Assembly: GCF_009569385.1 (NCBI RefSeq)
Contig: NZ_WBOF01000001.1
Coordinates: 3,730,001 to 3,794,000, forward strand
Length of the DNA stretch: 64,000 nt
Source of the DNA: Streptomyces kaniharaensis
GTDB taxonomy: Bacteria; Actinomycetota; Actinomycetes; Streptomycetales; Streptomycetaceae
Direction of reading: 5' to 3'
The notes under the pieces are model-generated. The model did no database searches and had not been told where the DNA came from. It saw only the letters and a list, made by a program, of their open reading frames with translations. This document shows, one piece after another, positions 32,205-39,420 of the stretch. The translations under genes were made by a program, and so were the position numbers. The stretch's first letter is position 1, and every line of letters begins with the position of its first letter.

Positions 32205-32930
32205 ATGGCAGCCGAGCGGGACTCCCATCCATCGGCGTCGCGTAGGCGTGCCCGTGCGGTGTCCGGGTCGGAAGTGGCGGCGCCGAGCACGCGCGGGCGC
32301 CCGGACCAGCAGCAGCCGAGGCCCCCGCAGCCCGAGCACCAGCCGCCCGCGGCCAAGCCCGCGGAGCCGCACGACCGCACCCGGGTCGAGGTGCGCCGCA
32401 GCGCCCGCCGCAGCCGCACCGTCTCCGCCTACCGCGAGGGCGACCGCACCGTGGTGCTGATCCCGGCCCGGATGTCGCACGCCGAGGAGCAGCGCTGGGT
32501 CGCGCAGATGCTGGAGAAGCTGGCCGCACAGGAGAGCCGCCGGATCCTCGGGGACGACGCGCTGGAGGCTCGCGCCCGCGAGCTGTCGGCCGCCTACCTG
32601 GGCGGTCGGGCCCAGCCGGCCCAGGTGCGCTGGGTCACCAACCAGAACTCGCGCTGGGGCTCCTGCACCCCCAGTGAGCGGACGATCCGCCTGTCCCACC
32701 GCCTCCAGGGCATGCCGGAGTACGTCCTCGACTACGTGCTGCTGCACGAGCTCGCCCACCTGCTGGTGCCGGACCACGGACCGGCGTTCTGGGCCCTGCT
32801 GGAGGCCTATCCGCGCACCGAGCGGGCCCGCGGCTACCTGGAGGGTGTGGTCTCGGCGGCTCGTCTGCCGCACATCCCGGGGGCCCGGCACTCCGATCCG
32901 GGGTCGGATCCGGCCCGCTCCTGCGGCTGA
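32205..32930 (+). CDS. YgjP-type (WLM/DUF45) zinc metallopeptidase
   Basis: Predicted zinc protease of the YgjP family. The zinc site is HELAHLLVPDHGPAFW (about residue 180), in which two His and the catalytic Glu form HExxH and a later His is the third ligand. RWGSC (about 148) is the conserved family motif. The first 60 residues are Arg/Pro/Gln-rich and look unstructured. 241 residues, no signal peptide, so cytoplasmic. The substrate is unknown. The gene is probably read from a leaderless mRNA. Confidence 0.85.
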   Translation: MAAERDSHPSASRRRARAVSGSEVAAPSTRGRPDQQQPRPPQPEHQPPAAKPAEPHDRTRVEVRRSARRSRTVSAYREGDRTVVLIPARMSHAEEQRWVAQMLEKLAAQESRRILGDDALEARARELSAAYLGGRAQPAQVRWVTNQNSRWGSCTPSERTIRLSHRLQGMPEYVLDYVLLHELAHLLVPDHGPAFWALLEAYPRTERARGYLEGVVSAARLPHIPGARHSDPGSDPARSCG

Positions 32931-32964
32931 GAGAACAGCCGCCGAGGCCTGACGCCGGAGACGA

Positions 32965-33002
32965 AGAGGGAGGGCGCGGACCGAATCGGCCGCGCCCCCT
33001 CT
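32965..33002. terminator. Bidirectional terminator
   Basis: AGAGGGAGGGCGCGG pairs with CCGCGCCCCCTCT around a 10-nt loop, with one bulge. It separates the convergent YgjP and Nudix genes. Confidence 0.7.
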
Positions 33003-33015
33003 CCTGCGTCACACC

Positions 33016-33603
33016 TCAGCTCGTCAGTCGCCGCGCCCGTGCCACCAGGTCGCGCACCGAGTCGTCGGTCAGCTCGGGGAGCCCGTCGTAGTCGAACCAG
33101 CGCAGGTCCAGCGACTCCTCGCTGATCAGCGCCTGCGCACCGGCCGGGGCCAGCGCGATGTACTGGACGTCCAGATGGGTGTTCTCCGGCCGGTCCTTGC
33201 CGGTGCAGCGGACCTGGTGGCGGTCCAGCTTGGCCGGGGTCGGCCGGCCGTCCACCGCCAGCAGGGTGAGGTCGGGGATGCCGGACTCCTCGACGGCCTC
33301 CCGCAGCGCCGCCGACGCGAGGTCCCGGTCGCCCGGTTCGCAGTGGCCGCCCATCTGCAGCCACCTGCCCACCTTGGGGTGCAGGGTGAGCAGCACCCGC
33401 TCGGCGGCCGGGTCGACGACCGCCGCGCTGGCGGTGATGTGCGCGGGCAGGCAGGAGCGGAACAGGCCCTCGGGCTGCTCGGCCAGGTGGTCCAGGTAGT
33501 CCAGCCGCAGCTGCTCCTGGTCCTGGTCGGCGGGCCGCCACCGGGTCAGGGTGCGGACGGCGTCCGCGTGCAGGGCGGACGCCCCCGTGTCGGTGACCGT
33601 CAT
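33016..33603 (-). CDS. Nudix hydrolase
   Basis: Hydrolyses a nucleoside diphosphate linked to another group; the substrate is unknown. Nudix box: GGHCEPGDRDLASAALREAV followed by EESGI (about residues 84-109), with the canonical REAVEES pattern. 195 residues with an N-terminal helical extension of about 60 residues. Its ATG overlaps the stop of the upstream metalloprotease gene as ATGA, so the two are translated as a coupled pair. Confidence 0.85.
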   Translation of the reverse strand: MTVTDTGASALHADAVRTLTRWRPADQDQEQLRLDYLDHLAEQPEGLFRSCLPAHITASAAVVDPAAERVLLTLHPKVGRWLQMGGHCEPGDRDLASAALREAVEESGIPDLTLLAVDGRPTPAKLDRHQVRCTGKDRPENTHLDVQYIALAPAGAQALISEESLDLRWFDYDGLPELTDDSVRDLVARARRLTS

Positions 33604-35147
33604 GCGGTGGGCTCGCCCTTTCCGTCACTGCCGTTTCCGTCGGTGCCGTCCTGCTTGGGCTCGTCGCTCTTCGTCAGGTCGGGCCGGCCGGCGGAGCCGC
33701 CGGCCGCCGCCTCGCCGAGCAGCTTGTCGAGCGCGTCGAAGTCGATGCCGCCCTCCAGGTCGCCGGCCGCCTCCCGGTGCACGAAGGCGTCCGGGTCGTC
33801 CAGGTCGGCGGCGGTGGGCAGCATGTCCGGGTGCTCCCAGAGGGCGTCGCGGCCCTCGACGCCGCGCGCGTCGGCGAGCAGCGCCCAGAGCCGGGAGGCG
33901 TCGCGCAGGCGGCGCGGGCGCAGTTCCAGGCCGACGAGGGTGGCGAAGGTCTGCTCGGCGGGCCCGCCGGCCGCGCGGCGGCGGCGGACGGTCTCGCGCA
34001 GGGCGCCGGCCTGCGGCAGGTGCGGTTCGGCGGCGGTGTGGACGACGGCATCGACCCAGCCCTCGACCAGGGCGAGCGCCGTCTCCAGGCGGGCGAGCGC
34101 GGCCTTCTGCTCGGGGGTGTCCTCGGGCTGGAGCAGGCCGCCGGCCAGTGCCTCCTGGAGCGCCTCCGGGTTGCTCGGGTCGAGCTGGCCGACCAGCTCC
34201 TCCATCCGGGAGGTGTCGACCTTGATGCCGCGCGCGTAGGCCTCGACGGCGCCCAGCAGGTGGGCCCGCAGCCACGGCACGTGGGCGAAGAGCCGCTGGT
34301 GGGCGGCCTCGCGCAGGGCGAGGTAGAGGCGGACCTCGTCGGCGGGCACGCTCAGGCCCTCGCCGAACTCGGCGACGTTCTGCGGCAGCAGCGCGGCCTT
34401 GCCGGCCGGGGCGAGCGGCAGGCCGACGTCGGTGGAGCCGACCACCTCGCCGGCGAGCGCGCCGAGCGCCTGACCGATCTGGGTGCCGAACATGGCGCCG
34501 CCCATCGAGCGCATCATGCCCATCAGCGGGCCGGCCATGGCCTGCATCTCCTCGGGCAGGACGCCGCCCATGGCGGTGCCGACCCGCTCGGCGACCGGGT
34601 CGACGAGGTCCTTCCAGACCGGGAGGGTGGCCTCGATCCACTCGGCGCGGCTCCAGGCGACGGCGGTGCCGGCGCCGGAGGGGAACTCGGTGGCGCCGTC
34701 CAGCCAGAGGTCGGCGAGGCGTACGGCCTCGGCGACGGCCGAGCGCTCGGCGGCGCTGACCGAGCGGTCCTTGCTCCTGCCCTCGGCGGGCTCGGCGACG
34801 ACGGTCTGCCGGGCGATGTTCTTGGCGAGCTCCCAGTTCACCGGGCCGCCCTCGAACGAGAGCATCTGCCCGAGCTGCTGGAACGCGGCGCCGAGGTCGT
34901 TGGGGTTCATGCCGCCGAACATCGCGGCGAACGGGTTGTCGCCCGCGCCCGGAGCGCCCGGGGCCCCGCCGGGCATCCCGAACAGCGCGCCGAACGGGTT
35001 GCCGCCCGCGAAGCCGAACGGCTGCGGGCCGCTCTGACCGGGGCTCTCGGAGCCCTGGTCCTTCTTCTTCTGCTCGTCGTCGGGCTTGGCCTTGCCGTCC
35101 TCGGGCTCCTCGGGCGGAACGCCGAATCCGAAGGGAAGGTCGCTCAC
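33600..35147 (-). CDS. Zinc-dependent metalloprotease-like protein (DUF2342 family)
   Basis: Actinobacterial family of putative zincin hydrolases. The N-terminal 110 residues are Gly/Pro/Phe-rich (repeated NPFGA/NPFAAMFGG). A long helical domain follows. The putative active-site helix reads LYLALREAAHQRLFAHVPW (about 275), a degenerate HExxH-like segment. The C-terminus is acidic and Gly/Asp-rich. GTG at 35147 has GAGGA 5 nt upstream; an ATG nine codons earlier lacks a site. 515 residues. Coupled to the downstream Nudix gene and divergent from the SDR gene. Proteolytic activity is unproven in the family. Confidence 0.8.
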   Translation of the reverse strand: MSDLPFGFGVPPEEPEDGKAKPDDEQKKKDQGSESPGQSGPQPFGFAGGNPFGALFGMPGGAPGAPGAGDNPFAAMFGGMNPNDLGAAFQQLGQMLSFEGGPVNWELAKNIARQTVVAEPAEGRSKDRSVSAAERSAVAEAVRLADLWLDGATEFPSGAGTAVAWSRAEWIEATLPVWKDLVDPVAERVGTAMGGVLPEEMQAMAGPLMGMMRSMGGAMFGTQIGQALGALAGEVVGSTDVGLPLAPAGKAALLPQNVAEFGEGLSVPADEVRLYLALREAAHQRLFAHVPWLRAHLLGAVEAYARGIKVDTSRMEELVGQLDPSNPEALQEALAGGLLQPEDTPEQKAALARLETALALVEGWVDAVVHTAAEPHLPQAGALRETVRRRRAAGGPAEQTFATLVGLELRPRRLRDASRLWALLADARGVEGRDALWEHPDMLPTAADLDDPDAFVHREAAGDLEGGIDFDALDKLLGEAAAGGSAGRPDLTKSDEPKQDGTDGNGSDGKGEPTA

Positions 35148-35293
35148 GGGGTCCTCGATCCGGTCGGCCGTCATACGGGTGTGGCGGGAAGTTCTGCGCG
35201 CCCGGGGCAGCGGCGGAGGGGGACTCTGGGGCGGCTCCCGCGCGGCAGGCCCGCGCCGGGTGCACCGCCGGGCCTTCGCCTCGGGCAGGATGG

Positions 35294-35327
35294 ACGTACG
35301 TGACACACGTACGTACGCACATAAGCT
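35294..35327 (+). promoter_or_regulatory. SDR gene promoter with a 21-bp palindromic operator
   Basis: ACGTACGTG-ACA-CACGTACGT (35294-35314) is a perfect inverted repeat that overlaps the -35 GTGACA (35300-35305). The -10 TAAGCT (35322-35327) is 16 nt downstream. A repressor bound here would block the promoter. Confidence 0.65.
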
Positions 35328-35345
35328 AACCGTGGAGGATGGCCG

Positions 35346-36494
35346 GTGAGTTCCCCGCCCTCGGACGTTCGCTCTGGGCTGACCGGAGGAGAGGACGCCC
35401 CGGACACCACGGCGTCGCCGCCTCCAGCCTACGGCGGACGGCCGGTCACCGTGGCCGTCACCGGCGCCGCGGGCGTGCTCGGCGAGCAGGTCGCGGCCCG
35501 GCTGGTCGCCTCCCCGCACGTGAAGAAGGTCCTCGCGGTGGACGACCGGCGCGGCGACGTGCCGGGCGTGCAGTGGCGGGTGCTGGACGTGCGGGATCCG
35601 GCCGTGGCCGAGCGGCTGGCCGGGGTCGACGTGGTGGTGCACCTGGCGATGGACTTCGGCATGGAGTCCGACCCGCGTGCCCGCAGCGCCTACAACGTGC
35701 GCGGCGCCCAGACCGTGCTCACCGCCGCCGCGGCCGCCGGGGTGCACCGGGTGGTGCTCTGCACCTCCGCCATGGTCTACGGCGCGCTGGCCGACAACGA
35801 GGTGCCGCTGGCCGAGGACTCCGAGCTGCGGGCGACCGAGGAGGCCTCGCTCGTCGGGGACCTGCTGGAGATCGAGCGGCTGGCCCGGCGGGCGCCGCGC
35901 GCCCACCCCGGGCTCCAGGTGACGGTGCTGCGCCCGGCCGTCGTGGTCGGCCCGGGCGTGGACACCGTGCTGACCCGGCACTTCGAGGCGCCCCGGCTGC
36001 TGGTGGTGGCCGGTTCCCGCCCGTGCTGGCAGTTCTGCCACGTGGAGGACCTGTCGACGGCGCTGGAGTACGCGGCGCTCGGCCTGGTCGAGGGCGAGGT
36101 GACGGTCGGCTGCGACGGCTGGCTGGAGCAGGAGGACGTGGAGCGGCTGTCGGGGATCCGGCGGATGGAGCTGCCGGCCTCGCTGGCGCTCGGTACCGCG
36201 GCCCGGCTGCACCGCCTGGGCCTGACCCCGGCCCCGGCCGGGGACTTGGCGTACACGATGTATCCGTGGGTGGTCTCCGGCAGCCGGCTGCACGAGGCGG
36301 GCTGGCGCCCGGCCTGGACCAACGAGCAGGTGCTGGCCGAGCTGCTGACCCAGGTCTCCGGGAAGCACGCGGTGGCCGGGCGGCGTCTGGGCGGCAAGGA
36401 GGCGGCGACCAGCCTGGGCGCGGCCGGGGCGACGGTGGCGCTGGTCGGTACGGCGGCGCTGGTGCGGCGGGCGCGCAAGCGGCGGCGCTTCTGA
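35346..36494 (+). CDS. SDR-family NAD(P)-binding epimerase/dehydratase-like protein
   Basis: Extended short-chain dehydrogenase fold. The nucleotide-binding loop is TGAAGVLGEQ (about residue 40), DVVVHLAMDFG follows, and the active-site region reads CTSAMVYGALADN, keeping the YxxxN-type Tyr but with altered spacing from the classical YxxxK. The C-terminus (about 350-382) is a hydrophobic helix followed by RRARKRRRF, so the protein may be tethered to the membrane with a basic cytoplasmic end. 382 residues; GTG with GGAGG 7 nt upstream. The substrate is unknown. Confidence 0.8.
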   Translation: MSSPPSDVRSGLTGGEDAPDTTASPPPAYGGRPVTVAVTGAAGVLGEQVAARLVASPHVKKVLAVDDRRGDVPGVQWRVLDVRDPAVAERLAGVDVVVHLAMDFGMESDPRARSAYNVRGAQTVLTAAAAAGVHRVVLCTSAMVYGALADNEVPLAEDSELRATEEASLVGDLLEIERLARRAPRAHPGLQVTVLRPAVVVGPGVDTVLTRHFEAPRLLVVAGSRPCWQFCHVEDLSTALEYAALGLVEGEVTVGCDGWLEQEDVERLSGIRRMELPASLALGTAARLHRLGLTPAPAGDLAYTMYPWVVSGSRLHEAGWRPAWTNEQVLAELLTQVSGKHAVAGRRLGGKEAATSLGAAGATVALVGTAALVRRARKRRRF

Positions 36495-36541
36495 CGCTTC
36501 CGGGGCGGCTCCGCGACGGCACTGCCGCCACCAGCCATTTC

Positions 36542-36568
36542 TCACGATGCGAAATTTCATAATCGTGA
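36542..36568. promoter_or_regulatory. 27-bp AT-rich palindrome between the SDR gene and moaE
   Basis: TCACGAT (36542-36548) and ATCGTGA (36562-36568) are perfect complements around a 13-nt spacer whose centre is GAAATTTC. It stands out by low GC in this genome and lies 49 bp before moaE, so it is a strong candidate operator. The regulator is not identified. Confidence 0.6.
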
Positions 36569-36616
36569 TACGGAAGGCCCTGCCCCAAACCACCCGTGAT
36601 GGGGAATCATGGGGTC

Positions 36617-37057
36617 ATGTCCGAGAACCACGACCCCATCCGCCTGCTCGCCATCCGCGACACCCCGCTCTCGCTGGACGAGGTGTACGAGGCGGTCGGC
36701 GACGACGCGGCCGGCGGTACGACCGTCTTCGTCGGGACGGTCCGTGACCACGACGGCGGCAAGTCCGTCGCCGCGCTGGAGTACAGCTGCCACCCCACGG
36801 CCGAGCAGGAGATGCGCCGGATCGCCGAGAAGATCGTCGCGGACTTCCCGGTCCGGGCGCTCGCCGCGGTGCACCGGATCGGCCGGCTGGAGATCACCGA
36901 CAAGGCGGTGATCGTGGCGGTCTCCTGCGCCCACCGCGGCGAGGCCTTCGCCGCCGCCCGCCGGCTGATCGACGACCTCAAGCACGAGGTGCCGATCTGG
37001 AAGCACCAGGTCTTCGCCGACGGCGAGGAGGAGTGGGTCGGCGCCGGCGGGTGCTGA
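36617..37057 (+). CDS. moaE: MoaE: molybdopterin synthase catalytic subunit
   Basis: Transfers sulfur from thiocarboxylated MoaD to precursor Z (cPMP) to make molybdopterin. Signature segments are TTVFVGTVRDHDGG (about 35), LEYSCHPTAEQEM, VHRIGRLEI and the catalytic region PIWKHQVF with the conserved Lys near the C-terminus. 146 residues, normal size. ATG 36617 gives the family start; the frame opens seven codons earlier. MoeZ at the left end of the window supplies sulfur to the MoaD partner, but moaD itself is not in the window. Confidence 0.9.
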   Translation: MSENHDPIRLLAIRDTPLSLDEVYEAVGDDAAGGTTVFVGTVRDHDGGKSVAALEYSCHPTAEQEMRRIAEKIVADFPVRALAAVHRIGRLEITDKAVIVAVSCAHRGEAFAAARRLIDDLKHEVPIWKHQVFADGEEEWVGAGGC

Positions 37058-37286
37058 GCCGCACACCGGCGCGAACCGCCGCGAGCCGACCGCCGACCGG
37101 CCGCACACGGAGGGCACCGAACACGCCCAGATTGCCGGGCCCCTCACCCGAACGGGTCCGGGCCGGTTGGCCGAATACTCCCTGGCAGTGAGCCGATCGG
37201 AGGTCCCGTAACCCGGATGGCGGTGATCGCGTTGTCCGCCGGAGTGGCTAATCTGCTCATAGACACGACGAGCAGGGAGTACGGAC

Positions 37287-37478
37287 ATGGGTGCGCTCGC
37301 CTGGTTGATCATTCCGGTTGTCGCCGTCCTGCTCGCCACGGTGTGGGCGGGCTGGGCCCAGCGGGCTCCGAAGGCCACCGGGGATCCCGCCTCCCTCGCC
37401 GAGCACCAGCGCTTCATGGCCGCGATGGAACGCACCACCGCCGGTACCGCCGCCCCCGGGGAACGGTCCGGCCGGTAG
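37287..37478 (+). CDS. Small single-pass membrane protein
   Basis: 63 residues: a hydrophobic helix (about 4-23, LAWLIIPVVAVLLATVWAGW) then a hydrophilic cytoplasmic tail with QRFMAAMERT. ATG with GGGAG 8 nt upstream. It precedes the PDZ protease gene by 42 bp on the same strand and may be co-expressed. No family is recognised. Confidence 0.65.
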   Translation: MGALAWLIIPVVAVLLATVWAGWAQRAPKATGDPASLAEHQRFMAAMERTTAGTAAPGERSGR

Positions 37479-37520
37479 CCCGGGGGGCGCCGCGTCACCC
37501 GCGTCCCGTACTGTCGAGGC

Positions 37521-38636
37521 ATGCCACGCCGCTCTGCGACGATGCTCGCCGCCACCCTGCTGCTTATAGCGCTGCTCTGCGTCTCGGTGCTGATGAAGGT
37601 GCCGTACACGGAGATGAGCCCGGGGCCGACGTACAACACCCTCGGGACGCAGGGGGGCAAGCCGGTGATCACCATCACCGGCCGCGACTCGTACCCGACC
37701 ACCGGGCACCTGAACATGACGACGGTCCAGGTCACCGGGGCCAAGTACGAGCCGAGCCTGGTCAACGCGGTGATCGGGTGGCTGCGGGACGACGTCATGG
37801 TGGTGCCGCACGACAACGTCTACCCGAAGGGGCAGACGGACGCCGACGCCAAGAAGCAGAACGCCGAGGAGTTCGCCTCCTCCGAGGACAGCGCCCGCAC
37901 CGCGGCGCTCAACGAGCTGGGCATCCCGGTCGGCAACGAGTTGATCATCAGGTCGGTCACGGCCGGCGCTCCCGCCGAGGGCCGGCTCCACGCGGGCGAC
38001 CAGATCGTCGCCGTCGACGGCGCGGCCGTGACCACGACCGAGCAGGTCGCCGCCGGCGTCACCAAGCACAAGCCGGGCGAGCAGGTCGTCTTCACGGTCG
38101 TCCCCCGGGTCAAGGACGCCTCCGGCAACGGCGGCGCGAACGCGGGCAGCAGGACGGACGTCACCGTCCCCACCGTGGCGGCCAGGACCCTCGACCCGAA
38201 GGCCCCGGCCGAGCGGGCCGACCTCGCGGTGGTCGGCATCGGCACCACGATCCGGCACACCTACCCGTTCCAGATCGACATCGGCCTGCAGGACGTCGGC
38301 GGCCCCAGCGCCGGTCTGATGTTCTCGCTCGGCATCATCGACAAGCTGACCCCGGGCGGCGACCTCACCGGCGGCAGGTTCGTCGCGGGCACCGGCACGA
38401 TCGACGACGACGGCAAGGTCGGCCCGATCGGCGGGATATCGATGAAGCTGATCGCCGCCCGGGACGCGGGCGCCGAGTACTTCTTCACCCCGTCCGGGAA
38501 CTGCGCCGAGGCGACCAAGAACATCCCGTCGGGGCTGACCCTGATCAAGGCGGACACGCTGGACGGCGCGCTGAAGTCGCTGGAGCAGATCCGCTCCGGG
38601 CAGACCTCCGCGCTGCCGTCCTGCGCCGCGAAGTAA
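37521..38636 (+). CDS. Membrane-anchored PDZ/Lon-type serine protease (YlbL family)
   Basis: One N-terminal membrane anchor (about residues 7-27), then an external PDZ domain (about 130-215; GAPAEGRLHAGDQIVAVDG) and a Lon-type S16 protease domain. The catalytic Ser lies in GGPSAGLMFSLGI (about 260) and the Lys in GGISMKLIAARDAGA (about 310), so the Ser-Lys dyad is present. 371 residues. TACTGT ends 6 nt before the ATG, so the mRNA may be leaderless. Likely extracytoplasmic processing or quality control; no substrate is indicated. Confidence 0.87.
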   Translation: MPRRSATMLAATLLLIALLCVSVLMKVPYTEMSPGPTYNTLGTQGGKPVITITGRDSYPTTGHLNMTTVQVTGAKYEPSLVNAVIGWLRDDVMVVPHDNVYPKGQTDADAKKQNAEEFASSEDSARTAALNELGIPVGNELIIRSVTAGAPAEGRLHAGDQIVAVDGAAVTTTEQVAAGVTKHKPGEQVVFTVVPRVKDASGNGGANAGSRTDVTVPTVAARTLDPKAPAERADLAVVGIGTTIRHTYPFQIDIGLQDVGGPSAGLMFSLGIIDKLTPGGDLTGGRFVAGTGTIDDDGKVGPIGGISMKLIAARDAGAEYFFTPSGNCAEATKNIPSGLTLIKADTLDGALKSLEQIRSGQTSALPSCAAK

Positions 38637-38684
38637 GCCCTCCGAAGGGCCCTCGGGGAGACCCCCGGGAAGACCCTCGGCGGA

Positions 38685-39257
38685 CTACGCGAAGGTCGCC
38701 AGCAGCGCGTCGGTCAGCCCGGGCACCAGGTCCGGGCCGGTCAGCACCTCGCGCGCGGAGTCCTTGGAGCGCAGCCGGAGCGCGATCTCCTTCTTGCCGT
38801 CGCGCAGCACGGCGGCGGTGATCCGCACCTCCTCGCGCTTGGGGTGGTTGGCGACCCACTCGGCGAGCTGGGCGTCGGTGGCGTTGCGCGGGCGGGACTG
38901 CTCGGAGCCCGGCGGGAGCATCAGCCGCTCGACGACCAGGGCGCAGCCGGCCACCGCGTCGGGCCAGGCGATGGTGCCGAGGAACTTGTCCAGCTGCATG
39001 CCGGCCGGCAGTTCGTCCTGCTCGACCGGGGTGAGGCCGGCCTCGTCGGTTTCGGAGAGGCCGAGCTGGGCGGCGACCCTGGGGTCGGCCTTGCGCAGGG
39101 CGGCGCTGTCCACGAGGGCGAACAGCCGGGCCGGGAGGTCCCAGCCGAGGGTGGCGGCGTACTCGTCGATCTCCAGGGCGGCCCGGGTGAGGGGCGAGGC
39201 GGCGGGGAGCTTGGAGACGTCGTCGGGGGAGTTGATCGATTCAGGCGCGTCGGACAT
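38685..39257 (-). CDS. PPA1309-family conserved actinobacterial protein
   Basis: 190 residues, cytoplasmic, of a family conserved in actinobacteria without known activity. Recognisable blocks are LTRAALEIDEYAATLGWDLP near the N-terminus, PARLFALVDSAAL, DKFLGTIAWPDAVAGCALVV and EVRITAAVLRDG. Convergent with the PDZ/Lon protease and divergent from the UPF0182 gene, a neighbourhood common in actinobacteria. No catalytic motif is seen. Confidence 0.8.
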   Translation of the reverse strand: MSDAPESINSPDDVSKLPAASPLTRAALEIDEYAATLGWDLPARLFALVDSAALRKADPRVAAQLGLSETDEAGLTPVEQDELPAGMQLDKFLGTIAWPDAVAGCALVVERLMLPPGSEQSRPRNATDAQLAEWVANHPKREEVRITAAVLRDGKKEIALRLRSKDSAREVLTGPDLVPGLTDALLATFA

Positions 39258-39346
39258 GCCTCAATCCTCACACGTCGGGCGGGGCCTGCCGCGCCGGGCG
39301 GTGCCGGTGGTGCGGGGGAGCGGGGTCGTAACCGTCTGCTAACGGT

Positions 39347-39374
39347 GGGAACTCGGCCGAAGCCTGGTTTAGTT
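39347..39374 (+). promoter_or_regulatory. Candidate SigR-like promoter of the UPF0182 gene
   Basis: GGGAAC (39347-39352), 19 nt, GTT (39372-39374). The -35 has C where SigR sites usually have T, so this is weaker than the sites before moeZ, mrx and sigR. Predicted start near 39383, with the GTG at 39421. Confidence 0.4.
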
Positions 39375-39420
39375 GCTCTGAAGACCGACCGACTCCAGAC
39401 GACACAGCTGAGGGGCCACC

